Origin: Himantopus leucocephalus
Taxonomy: Eukaryota; Chordata; Aves; Charadriiformes; Recurvirostridae
Length of the DNA stretch: 64,000 nt
Reading direction: 5' to 3'
Assembly (NCBI GenBank): GCA_003993805.1
Contig: RSEF01000014.1
Coordinates: 3,163,941-3,227,940 of the forward strand
Part shown: in pieces, positions 27,401-38,828 of the stretch
Layout: each line of letters starts with the position of its first letter
Numbering within the stretch: position 1 is the first letter of the stretch
The notes under the pieces: generated by a model
What the model saw: the letters and a program-made list of their open reading frames with translations, nothing else
Databases searched by the model: none
What the model was told of the DNA's origin: nothing
Position numbers and translations under genes: made by a program

Positions 27401-28897
27401 CCAAATGTGTCCGTACCAGACAGCTCTACCAGACAGAGCAAAACACCCAAATATGCCATAGGCTTATTATAAAAAAATTGAGGCTTCGGTTCTTATGCTA
27501 TGCTGGCACCCTACAAATTATTTTTGCTCCCTAAACAATCTTAGGACATTTCAAAGCAAATTAGAACTGTGTTATTCAGTTAGGCTCTGTTCTACCTTTT
27601 GACAGCCAGTTTGAATAGATAAATCTGGCTTATTTTCTCTGAACATAGTTTTGAATAATTGAATCTAAAATATTCCTTATTAGTAGTGAAAGACTATGCA
27701 GCTCTAGGGGAATAGTAAAGAATAAAAATACATGGTTGTGGACTCCTTAATGAATTGAAATGAAAAGAAATGTTTTAGTTGAGCTGGCTGCTCCGTTATT
27801 TTTTTTTTTCTCATTTATTGAGGAAAATATTGAGATTAGATCGGAAGATGAAATGTCCATTTCTTAGATTCATATCTGGAAATTAGTTGCTGCAAGTGCT
27901 TCAGGTTGAGTACCTAAAGTTGTAAGCTGTTTTTAGAAATCTTTTTCAGAAGAGTTTTCTGAATTGCTATTTATAAGCTGTACAAGTTTGTTATGAACTT
28001 TACAAAACTAATGCAAAAGTATAGGGCATGATATAACATACGACAATGAGGTCTGTAAATAAGTTAATTTTATCCGCTCGCTTGTTCTTTTATAGCTTCT
28101 TTTAATCCCACTGCCAGGTACAACTTGGGCTCAACATGGCAATTAATAATTTCTGTAAATGCTGCTGCCTATCACAAAAAAGGAATTTTTCCTCAATAAA
28201 ACCTCAGCATGGAGTTTAGCTCTTGATCCGAAGTGAGAATGCATTTCTGGTGAAACTCGTCTTTTTGTAGGGTACTATAAACTTTTAAGAAGGTTATATA
28301 AGTGACAAAATTTGCACAAATCCGAAGTTAATGCAAACATTTCTGGAGGTGTGTTTAACAGTGTAGATGTTACACGCTGACCTTTACACTGTAATAAGTA
28401 TCTCCCAAAGGGAATATTTCTGTCTTTTTCTGAGTAAAAAATTTTTAGAAACAAAGCAAATTGATGATGGTGAGAAGAAAAATGGTTTTTCCTGAACTTA
28501 TTTAATTTTAATCCAAATGCTAGCTGGTTCATTCTTTTGCTTTGTCTGTGCTTTGGCCTGCATCTGACCAAACTTCTAGATTTGTGTCTAAGTTACTGAA
28601 AAAACTGTACTGAACAGATCGCTTCTGATGATTTAAGTATCACTTCCTTTATTTAGGACAATTTCTTACTTATTGGAGTTCATTCACTGGTGTATGAAGT
28701 TGTTTGTCAAACTCTGAATTCTTTGTGGTCCTGCACAAACATTCTGGTATATTTGGCCATCAGCATGGAAAAGAAGTTTAGGTCTAATGGCTGCCTCAGA
28801 CAAATTGTAATCTGGATTAACATAAATTTTTTTTTCCTGAAACTGAAGATCTGTGTTCCTGATTCAGGAGTGAAATCAGAAGTACAAAAGATTAAAA
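21437..28897. other. Unique noncoding DNA, a few exon-like blocks
   Basis: No identified gene. Notable items are a strong + strand acceptor-like pyrimidine tract ending TCTTCCAG at 21545, a CpG-containing block with splice-like sites at 24435-24578, and minus-strand frames of 129 codons (22203-22592) and 126 codons (26547-26927) without recognised domains. The frame at 26547-26927 starts with a hydrophobic, signal-peptide-like stretch, but nothing else supports expression. Confidence 0.45.
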
Positions 28898-29239
28898 GTG
28901 AAAACCTGGAGAAACTGGCTGCTCGTGGCTTGGAAGGGTGTATTCTTTGCTGGGTGATAAACTGGCTGGATAGCCAGGGCCAAAGATTTGTGGTGAATGG
29001 AGCTAAATCCAGTTGGTGGCCTGTCACAAGTGGTGTTCCCCAGGGCNNNNNNNNNNNNNNNNNNNNNNNNNNNNNNNNNNNNNNNNNNNNNNNNNNNNNN
29101 NNNNNNNNNNNNNNNNNNNNNNNNNNNNNNNNNNNNNNNNNNNNNNTTAGTGGTGATTTTGGCAGTGTTAGGTTAATGGTTGGACTCGAAGATCTTAAAG
29201 GTCCCTTCCAACCTAGACAATTCTATGTTTTTATGATTT
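28898..29239 (+). mobile_element. CR1 LINE: reverse transcriptase fragment and 3' tail, interrupted by gap
   Basis: CR1 is a non-LTR retrotransposon whose second frame encodes endonuclease and reverse transcriptase. The + frame from about 28898 reads GCILCWVINWLDSQGQRF and then ...WPVTSGVPQG, ending exactly at the gap at 29047. These are typical CR1 reverse transcriptase residues, with SGVPQG at 29029-29046. After the gap, 29147-29239 is the CR1 3' end: TTGGACTCGAAGATCTTAAA, then GGTCCCTTCCAACCTAGACA and ATTCTATG at the end. The visible coding part has no stop. The remaining reverse transcriptase and the 3' part of the frame are missing or hidden in the gap. The catalytic YxDD region is not visible, so activity cannot be judged. 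Confidence 0.92.
29047..29146. other. Assembly gap (100 N) inside CR1
   Basis: Exactly 100 N, a common placeholder for unknown length. It sits between the CR1 SGVPQG motif and the CR1 3' tail. These would be separated by several hundred bases or more in an intact element unless the copy is internally deleted. Confidence 0.97.
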
Positions 29240-30014
29240 AGGACTACGAAGACTATGAAATGACACATAGAATTTCCATAAATATATAAGGAAATTAATC
29301 ATAATGTTTTATAATTAGTAAATAAAAAACTCAATAAGGACCTCAGCGAGGAAAAACAGATCTTATGAAGGCAAAAAAACCCCAGATAAAACCCCCCAGA
29401 TTAAAACCTAGGATAAATTTATCCAAACAAGCAATCCAAACTTTTTGGTTGAACAGACTTTTCAAGTGGATCTTGGAATGGTTTGTTCAGGGTCCTGTTC
29501 TAACAAATGTGCTTGTTAACAATTTGGCAATGGAGAGGAGACTTCAAGGGTGGATTTGGGAGAGTCTTCTTGTAAAAACCTGAAGAAAATGATTGTCATT
29601 CAAATAAATTTTGAAGGAACTCGGGACATGATCCCCTATTAAAAAGGTAGAATTTCATGAAGACAGAGGCAGTGCAATGTATTAAGGAAGGAACACTCCT
29701 CAGCACAAGTACACTGTGGCATCCGTGGGCTTCCCAGCCCACTACAGGAGAGCCCCTGAAATGGAGTGGGTTGCAGACTGGCAGTATGCAAGTTTGTCAA
29801 GAGATCGGGGCTGCTTATTTCATAAAGCCACATCTCACTTCGGGATGTGTTAGCGAGAGTTTTGTATGTAAGAAACAGAAGGTAATTAATCTGTGCTATT
29901 TGGAGCTAATGAGGCAGAAATATTGCTCAGATTTGGACATCATGCTGATGATGCCTGACATGGTGATGTCAAACATGCTGACAAATTTCAAAGGAGAGCA
30001 AAGTGGAAATCGTG
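29240..30014. other. Noncoding DNA between CR1 pieces
   Basis: It contains + frames of 72 codons (29365-29583) and 121 codons (29657-30022). The first includes QGPVLTNVLVNNLA, which faintly recalls the CR1 motif GPVLFNIFINDL. It may therefore be decayed CR1 sequence out of its expected order. The rest is not recognised. Confidence 0.4.
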
Positions 30015-30070
30015 ACCTGTGAAGAAAGATTAAGTGGAGTAGGTTGATTTAGTCAGAAGAGAGGAGAAGG
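30015..30070 (+). mobile_element. CR1 fragment (3' coding end), degenerate
   Basis: The text TGTGAAGAAAGATTAAGTGG followed by AGTCAGAAGAGAGGAGAAGG resembles the CR1 segment remembered as TATGAGGAAAGGCTGAGAGA...GCCTGGAGAAGAGAAGG. It has the same orientation as the CR1 copy at 28.9 kb but comes after that copy's 3' tail, so it is a second, older insertion or a rearranged piece. Confidence 0.5.
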
Positions 30071-30889
30071 CAGGACAATGCAGCTCTTCAGTTGCTTGTT
30101 GCTTCATGCCTAGGTGAGGCAGGAAGAAGTAGAACGCAGACTGCTGGTACTGCTGCTAACAAAATCAAATACTAAATCATGAGAGCGCTCTAGAGCAGCT
30201 GCTGGATTAGACAAGTGGTGCCAGAAGGCTGATGTCTGATGTGAAGGATGAATTTTTACCCAGTTTTATGTCACTCTGCAGCCATTACAATGTTAACCGA
30301 AGCTGTAAGGAACAAAGGTTACCTTGTGAGAAGCCAGCATGGAACTGCTGGGTCCATGCTGAAAAAATGAGCAGTGACAATTTATCTCTCGATGAGAGTA
30401 GTACAAGCCAACAAACATTTATGATGGGGCAGATAGTAGTATATTACTCTATTGCCGACATACTCTTATCCTGTGTGGATGTAAAGTACTCTGAGGCAGT
30501 TTATCATCAATGGATTAAAACTGTGTTTCCAAAAACTTAATGAGACTGTTTTGAAAAATTATATTGATTAAATATTACTTTTTTTTTAAACCAGCTGTGG
30601 GACTGTGTGTAGTATTTATAGAGTCCGGGTCATTACAAATTCAGGCAAATACATCACATTGTATATTTTTAGGAAAGAGTAAGAGCAGGAAAGCACTATA
30701 GCTGGCTAATTACAGAGGTTATAGACTTTCCTTTGTTCCTTGTTAAGAATAAGTTTGATAAATATCTGTCATAGATTACATCTGTATTCTTCAGTCCTTA
30801 ATGGAAAGTTTGTATTACGTAGTCTTTTGCCATCTATTCCAGACCTCTCTTTCACTGATGCTATGAAAAATTACACAAAATACTACTTT
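30071..30889. other. Unique noncoding DNA
   Basis: A 102-codon + frame at 30232-30540 has no recognised motif. Nothing else is supported. Confidence 0.5.
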
Positions 30890-30966
30890 AAAAAAAAAAC
30901 AAAACAAAACCAAAACCACGAATCCCCCCCCCCCCCCAAAAAAAACCAAANCCCAAAAAAAACCTA
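30890..30966. repeat. A/C low-complexity tract with poly-C and one N
   Basis: A runs with CAAAA units, then a run of 14 C at 30924-30937, then A runs with an N at 30951. The ambiguous base and homopolymers mean the local sequence may be inaccurate. Confidence 0.85.
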
Positions 30967-31083
30967 AAGGTTTTTACGTCTTCTTCCAGCATCATCTTTC
31001 AGTTCACATGGCTTTTTGTCATCTTGTGTGATTTGTCCTCTAATCACATCTATTTGTCTCAAAAAAATAAATGCAGCAAATAG

Positions 31084-31608
31084 TTAAAAGAGAAAAGTAC
31101 GAAGCAGTAGAGAGAGGTAAAAAGAAGATCGGAGACAGGAAGGAGAAATAATTGTCTAATTACAATATTGTGTGTGCAGAATCCAAAGGGAACGCTCTTG
31201 CTGTGATAGAGTGAAATGCTGCAGGAAGAAGTAGGTGTAATAAAGAGGAAAGCAGTGAATAAAACAGGATAACAGAGCAGGTAAGGGGAAATTCAGAAAG
31301 CTTGTGGGAGTTGAAAGAAGAATGAAAACAGCCAAGGGAGCTAAGAGGGAACAGCTGACAAATGGAGACAGAAGCTGAAAGGGGACTGGAGTGGAGCAGA
31401 TGGTGGGTGGGGTGGGCAAAGCAAGAAAGTGAAATAGCTGAAAAACTAGTTCAGAGAAGGTAGTAGAAATGAAAAACAGCAATATCCGGGGGGGGGCTCA
31501 GTAAAAAGACTGGAGTTGGGGAGAATGGTTGAAAAGTGTTAAAGGAAGCTGAGAAGGAATCAAGTGATTGGAGACAACAAAAAAATTAACGTTTGAGAAG
31601 AGCAGACG
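31084..31608. repeat. Long purine-rich (GA-rich) tract on + strand
   Basis: For about 500 bp the + strand is mainly A and G. By hand, lines 31321-31380 and 31381-31440 each have 14 pyrimidines in 60 bases. It is not a simple tandem repeat, and short mixed stretches interrupt it, notably at 31150-31210. The 108-codon minus-strand frame here (31156-31482) is a by-product of the pyrimidine-rich complement and is not called as a gene. Confidence 0.7.
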
Positions 31609-34600
31609 TCATAACGTCAAAAGCAGAAGAGCTCTACAAAAGGCTTTTCAGACCCTTCAGCCAACTCCTATTTTAGAGCTGCTCTCACCACCAGCCTTAT
31701 AACTGCCTTTTCCAGGCACTGGTTATTTATTCCGGTGTTAATATAACTAACGTAGCTTTATCTTAAAATCCTGGTTTGATCTCCTATTTGAGATGTCACT
31801 CTTCACGAATTTAATAAACATTATCGTCTGTTCTAAATACATAGGAGAAAGCTTGTTCGCCCTTCATTTCCTGGAACAAGAAACTCCGAAATGTTAGCTG
31901 TTCTGTGCAGTATTGCCTGTTTTACTGTATTCCCTTGGGACTTGCATCATAGAGATTTCACATTCAGCTGGTCTACATTTCTCTAAATGGGTTAATAACA
32001 TTTTAATGCCATTTACAGTTTCAACTTGAGTAAATTTTTTTCATTGCTTTCCTGCTGCTTAAGTAATTGGGTTCAGTGAGCGAAGAACCTTCCCTCCACC
32101 ATTAATTCTCAGTAAGAACAATAGTGAATGTATTAGTGAACAACAAAGTATGCTTTGATGTGTCAGTGGCTTTGGGAATCACATCACAGGAAGTGAATTA
32201 CAGTTGATTGTGATTCACATAGCTTTATTTCATATGGTAACTGAAGAGGTAAACGCTGATTTTTTTTTAATTGCTCTTGGACATATAGTTGCTTGAATTT
32301 AGTCTGCACTCAGTCTGCTGTGGCTGCCGTTATTCAAGATTTTGGTGCTGTACTTTCATTCTGAGCTTGTCTGTTGTTGCCGTAGTACAGTTATTGCTGA
32401 AGAGAGGGGGAGAAACTCTCATATCACTGATGTTCTGCCCATTAAATAAGCAAAAGTAAATGGGTAATTTATTAGGGATTGACTGATTCATTTTTCCCTT
32501 GTTAAAAACCTACTGTGCTAATCTCATCATATCCTTGGCAGAGAGTATGAAAAAAGGAGTAGAAAAGGTGAAAAATTCCTCTAAATGTAGCTGGAAAAAA
32601 GATCGTGGAATAGGGAAATGAAAACTAGGATACGTGGAGATGTAAGTGGGCAAAATGGCACAAAATAGCACTGACTCAAAATTATGTACAGCCTTTCAGT
32701 TGGTATAAAGTGGTGGATGCTCAGGAATTCTGTGCTATATGATATGTTTGTAGGGTCTGCCTGCCCCAAACTAGGTACAGTATACTGGTGTGTACTGGTC
32801 AGGTCTGTGATGGTGTGGATGATATTTTACTGTTCCTATCTGTTGTGGATTCCCCAATCCTTTCCTTTTTAGATGAATACTTTTAGTTTTGTGTGGTGAT
32901 ATTGAATCACATGATGGGGAACCTTCATGAAGGAAAGGCAAGTTGTGAGGGGGGGAAGGTGCCAGCAACTGTTAGCAGTTGTTCAGACATGAATATTCCT
33001 TTATGTCTTCATCCTTAAGGAATGTAATTTTCTGCAATAATAAATTTGGCCTCATAAAATTCCCTTTTCTGTGGAAAGGAACACTGTCTTAGCAAGGTAA
33101 AGTCACCTATAGCATTTAATAATCTGAGTTGATTTTGTTTAATTTTTAATTATTTATTAATAATTCTTCACCATGTTTATTGTGCTAATATTTGGAATAA
33201 ACCATGGTAGTACAAAGGCAATGCTTTTTTGAAAATGTACTACAGATAAGATCAGATAAAGCAGTGTTTGTCATCATTCTTATGAAATGATGAATTATGT
33301 AGAAGAGAAATTTTCATTGGAGGGTAGGAATCATTCTTCCAATTACTTTGGTGGGCGATTGAAATTCAACATTTACAAGGAAGGAAAATCATGTTGAAAA
33401 ACTGAAGATAAAATCTCATAATTTACAGACATCTAAGGTTCATGATTTGCTACTGTATGATTTATTTGGATTGCTTTATAATGTAAATAATAACTGTTTT
33501 GGTGATTTAAGAATGTTCTTTGTATTTTCGGCTTACCATCTGAGGCACTTGTTCTTGTTCTTGGCAAAGGTTTTCAGTTTTATGAGGAAAAACAAGAAAA
33601 TAAGTAAAAATTTAATCATGGAGTATTAGGCAAATGAGGAAAAAATAAGACAAAAGGAGAATTACAATCCTATCCATAGTTTTCCAAGGCCTTTAGTGTC
33701 AGTAGCAAACCTGAAGTCTGATGGTTAAACATTTCCATTGTGTTATTCTTAGAAAAGGGGAGTTTGAATAGTGTTCTGGGTTAAACAACTTGAAATAATC
33801 TGTTGAACAGCAACAGATTTGTTCACGAGATTTGTTGGTGTAGGACTCTGAGCCCATTTGAAACAGACAGTAGTAGTGCCTTAGCTAGGCAAAAATTAAG
33901 CCCCGCAGATAGCAGTTCTTCGGGCGCTGCAAATTCTAACTGTGTATCTCACGTCTAATAGTAGTGAAAACCTCTAAGTACAAGGTTGATGGAGGGGAGA
34001 AGGGCACTCCTCCAGCCTCTGCCCCAAATCACATCGGCTATCATGTGCTTCACTTAGTGGAAGATTAAACTAGTAAAGCCATGCATTCACTCTTTTGATG
34101 TAACTCCATGGCACAGAAATGCAAATATTCTTATACGTTCTTGCAGACTCCTTTTCTTTGTGTCCTGTGAGAGTCTTAAATTAAGCTTCTATTTCAGGTG
34201 GTGCTCAAACGCCCCACGAACCTCTGCAGGCTTTACATTTTGATTAGGGGAAGAATGGGATAGTCTCTCCCTTTTTTCCAGGTCTTCCTCATACCATTTT
34301 TGTTCATGTTTTCATGTACGGGGGCATAATTAATAATTTTGGTATTTAAAGTATTACTGTCTGTATCTTGTATGCTCATATGAATACAGCAGGTTGGGTT
34401 TCTCAGAGTTATTATTCAAGGTCCAAAAAATATAGGCAGCTGTCATGATACTCCGATTACTTAGTTCACATTTCAAGGTTATCTCAGTAACTGCAGGAGG
34501 CAAATACTTGTACCGAAATCTGCTGACAGACAGATGGGGTCCCAGGATCAACTGACATGGCTGTTACTGTCTGTGCCGTACACCAAAATGAAAACCTTGA

Positions 34601-37600
34601 AAACAGAAAGGAAACAGGAAAGGCTGTCAGACAACCACACATGGAGTGCTCTAACCCCAGCTTTCTTTTGAAGATCTGCCCAATGTAGTTTATAAAACTT
34701 TGTATAAACAAGCAAGTGTATTCTCATATGTATGTGATAGATTTGAAAAGACATATATTTTGGAATAAGTATTTTAGCCCTGGTTTATCAAGGGTCTTTC
34801 TCTGTACCTGCTTTTCTTCCTTTTCAACCCCTACCTAAGAGGCTAGACATCTCAGAAGAAATATATTTCTTTTCCTTATATATATTTTTTTAAGATTTAT
34901 TTTATTTGATGAGGTGGGATGTAGACCATGTGAGTGCCTCCACTGAAAGCAATAACGGAAAGTTGCTTTATTTGACATGAGAGAATCTATACAAAATGAG
35001 GCACTGTTAATCAGCCAGTATTATTAGAAATAAGCCTGTAAGCAGTGATATACCTTCCGTCTGCTGTTGTAGGAGAACCTGAACTTCTGGGGCAGTAGAA
35101 GTTCATGACTTTTCATCTAATATTTGCATTCATTTAATTAACTCATTTTGCAGTCAGCCCTGTGACTCTGGATTTCAGTGGTCCAACAGTTAATAGCATG
35201 TATGCTTAGGCACTCTTTAATTTATTATTTGGCTATGCACTGGAAAGACCTAGGAGATGCATGCTCAGATTCTTTAATATTCAATTTAATGGCCTCTGAT
35301 AAACAATTTCTATTAGAAATTAGATTAGGAAATGAGTTTTGGATGCTCCTGCTTTTAAAGTTCGAAGTAGGAATTGTTATGACAAATCCCTCAATCTCTG
35401 AAATAAGTCTTAATAAGACAAAATAAACCCTGAGGGAGACCTATTTGGATGCTTTCTCTAGGCATGGAAGCTGTATGAAAACATATCAGAGTGTTTTTCT
35501 TTTATCAGACACTTTAGCAGCAGAGTTAAAACAGCTCGATCTGCCATAGCTTCTGTTCTGCTAGCAGCCCCGCGTGCCAACTGGCCAATGTAACCATCTG
35601 TGGGGGTTTTGTGAGGTTTTTTTAAGCATTTATCATTTTGATCTGGGGTACAAATGATCCAAATCTTTGTAAATGTTTAATATGTATGTAAGACGCCATG
35701 TGCTTTATTCAAGAAAGATATTTTATAAAATTATTGTAAAATATTTCATGTAGGAAATACTTCATGTAAGATTTTGCCAAAGCAAGTAATTCCTGGTTGC
35801 AAATAGTAAAACACTTACATGGCTGTTTTCAATTATTTCTTTAGCTTTCAGGCTATTATCTATCTAAAAAGAATGGGAAATGAAGGCTTTTTATTGGCAC
35901 CATCTTGAAAATCAGAAGCCAAAGATTCTGGCAAACACTTGAGAGGCTTGAGTATCGAGTCATGCATAATTGCTGAAGATCTGATGCACACCTGGGCATG
36001 TTTTGGACAATGTTTGCAGCTCCTCAGAGTGCTAAAATCATAAAGAGGGTGTGAAATAGAACTTGTCACTACTGGGGACTCATCTGGAACCATCCCTTCA
36101 TTTTGAAACATTTTAAAAGGTATTTGTTCCAAATAAGTTTCTCTGAAGACTAATTATTCTAGAGAGAGTGTCCCACATCTTTGTACATCAGTAGGCGAAA
36201 ATTCATAAACCTGGGATAAATTGAAGCAAAGATTGCAGGTACTTACCCAGATGGCGGCATATTTATCCTACATTACTGAGCCGAAGTGTGAGGTAGAGGT
36301 TACTTACAACTACAGAATCACGTTGCAAGGATGATGCTTTATGCAGAATGCAAATAAGTGAACTTTTTAGGGTTGGTGACCAAGTGAAAAAGTAATACAT
36401 ACCTGTTTGGATCAAACAGATTTAAATTTTCTGTTTCTCTCATTAAAATGTTTTTCATTCAACACCAACCATTGTTTTGACCCCTGGAAATCTGGTTCTT
36501 GGAAAGGAAACATAAAAATAGAGTTATAAGCTTCTCTTAAACAAAGCATTTTCCTTAAAGCTTTTGTGTAAGATATGTGCGAGGCGAGTTCTCAGGGTTT
36601 TCCCGAGGGATCTGAGCTGCCCTTCACACAGCCCAGGGAGGAGCACAGTGAAGCTGGCGGGTGAAGGCGGACAGGTAGGCAACCTGTGTGCTAAATTCTG
36701 CTTATTTGCAGATTGGCTGGAGTTCTGGGCACACCATTTAATAATTCTGTCTTGTTTCTTCTGTTAACAAACAAAAGATGACTAACTTCAAAATGAAGTA
36801 AATAAATGTATTATGTACTCTTTTGACTGGTAGGTTTTTTTTTTTTTTGACAATATAATATATTCCAGAGAAAATATTACTCTAGAAGGAAGTTTAGATT
36901 GCAAATTGAAGGTTCTAAAGTTAAGGGCTGCCATACCAAAACATCATTGCCCTGAAAGCCAGACAAGGCATAACCGGGTAGGGAATGTGGCTAACTGTAT
37001 GAACGCTTTGCTGTGAATGGGAACGTGTTAGCTAGTGCCGGTGAGTGAGGTTCCATTCCTGTTTCCTTTTTAATAAACCCATGACTGGACATTTAGTGTG
37101 CATTACTTCAATCCAACAGCACGACTTCAATTAGAATGTATTTTGTCTTCCATTCAGGAAGGGAGGAATGATTTAGGAATATATCTATATTTATATATGT
37201 ACACACATATGCATATGTATATATCATCACTGCTGGCACTTCAGGCAGATATGTGTTGCTGTGAAGTGCAGGTGTAAGTCTGTACTCACCTACGAATAGT
37301 GCAAAGTGTTGTTCTTGCCAGCTAGTTTGTGGATGAATGATTTGTTGTGAACATTTCAGGGTTTATCATGGTAATTTGTGTTTGCGTTACAGAAATAAAA
37401 ATATTGTTAAACTATCTCAAGCAATTTAATTAAAATGAAGAAATAAAACCCTCTTAATCCAGATCACTTGTTCACCTCTGCAAGTTTGCATTGATTTGAA
37501 TATACTGATAGCAGCAGAGTCCTGATTTCCATCGCTGAACGGAGGCTTGGCCTGTGAGTGCATGACAGATTTCTCAATTCTGATTTGACTTATGGATAAC

Positions 37601-37993
37601 CTAAACATTCATTCAGGATTTTATTTCTATCAGGAAAATAAATTGTTCTAAATGTGCTATCATATAACTTTAGTTACTTAGTCAAAACAGGTAAATAAAC
37701 TGGAAGAAAAAAGTTATACACTTCTAAAAACACTTGCATAGAATGAAAGACTAGAAGAATGGATATTTTTGAATCTAGGGAACTTTTTGTAAAATGACAG
37801 ATGAAAAAGTATCACTTCTCTGCACCAAAACTATTTAACTTGGAGGGGAAAAGAAAGGTTCTAGTCATAAGACTACTTTTGATGGTATTCAATGCTGAAC
37901 CAATCTTTTGGGTGGGAATTTGCTCAGGTCTGCTTTGTGATTCCTGCTACTTGGCTCTTTGTGTAGAGCTCTGCTTTCTATAATCACATTTGC
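31609..37993. other. Unique noncoding DNA
   Basis: No gene or transposable element recognised. It has AT-rich microsatellite sequence at 37179-37226 and a T run at 36837-36850. Frames are 90 codons or shorter, apart from chance overlaps. Confidence 0.5.
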
Positions 37994-38828
37994 TTATACG
38001 ATCACTATTCCACAGTTAGCATAGGGCTTTTCTAAACAATCCTGTGGGCAAAGTGGGCTGTATGCAATTGTTTCAACTTTTGCACATATATATATGCTGT
38101 GCTGATCCTCATGCTGATGATTTGAAGGGCTAATATGCCTTCCATCCCCCAGTACTCTTACCCAAGCGAATGAAAAGCTTCCTGCTGTTGGTTTATGGGT
38201 GGAAGAAAATTTAGGTTTTATAGTTAGGTAAGTACCTTCCCCGTTGGCCGTTCTCAGCTCATGAGTTTTCTGTTGCATTCTGTGCCTTTGGGATCCTCTT
38301 GTCATATTTACAAGCTTTCTGCACAGTTGTGAGAGTGAAAATGCTGATGCAAAATAAAAGGCAGATACGTGGGCAAAAATACTGTATTTTTGAGGGGTAA
38401 AAACCAGACTGTTATTAAGTGATAGCATTCTTTCCTCTCCTGTTAAATGCTACATACGTTCTACAGGCTGCTGCCTGAACTATAGAGGTGCAGCACATAG
38501 AACTTCTGCAGGGGACAGAAGCTGAAAACTTAGAATATTTGGCATTTGTTTTACTGGACAGAAATATGTGCAGTGTGCTTTTAGTCAGTGACCTGTGGCT
38601 TTGGGCTGGTTTGGCCATTCCTGTAGCATGTGTGTAGCCACCAGAAGCAGCCAGCTGAGCATGGCTGGAGAGGAGCGGCTCCAGCTGGGTGGGATTTGTA
38701 CGCTGGGGGCATTCCAGACCAGATCCTGTCCTCTTTGCACAGTACAACCAGGGTGCAAATGCACCCAAGTAAGTAATAATGAAATCCTTAAATCCTCCAT
38801 TTAAGGTTAATACTGCTGGTCTGTGCAT
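37994..38828. other. Region with competing coding interpretations, unresolved
   Basis: On the minus strand two open frames abut: 38415-38828 (137 codons) and 37994-38428 (144 codons), in different phases. On the + strand two splice-bounded blocks, 38153-38227 and 38627-38768, are open and phase-compatible. No domain is recognised in any translation. Local GC content and CpG are higher than around it, which lengthens chance frames. I do not call a gene; at most one of these readings can be right. Confidence 0.35.

Noticed and set aside
29365..29583. Fragment with QGPVLTNVLVNNLA as a second CR1 reverse transcriptase copy
   Set aside because: The resemblance to the CR1 motif is limited to about a dozen residues and the surrounding sequence does not continue the match.
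31156..31482. 108-codon minus frame rich in Leu, Pro, Ser and Phe
   Set aside because: The composition follows directly from the pyrimidine-rich complement of the purine tract.
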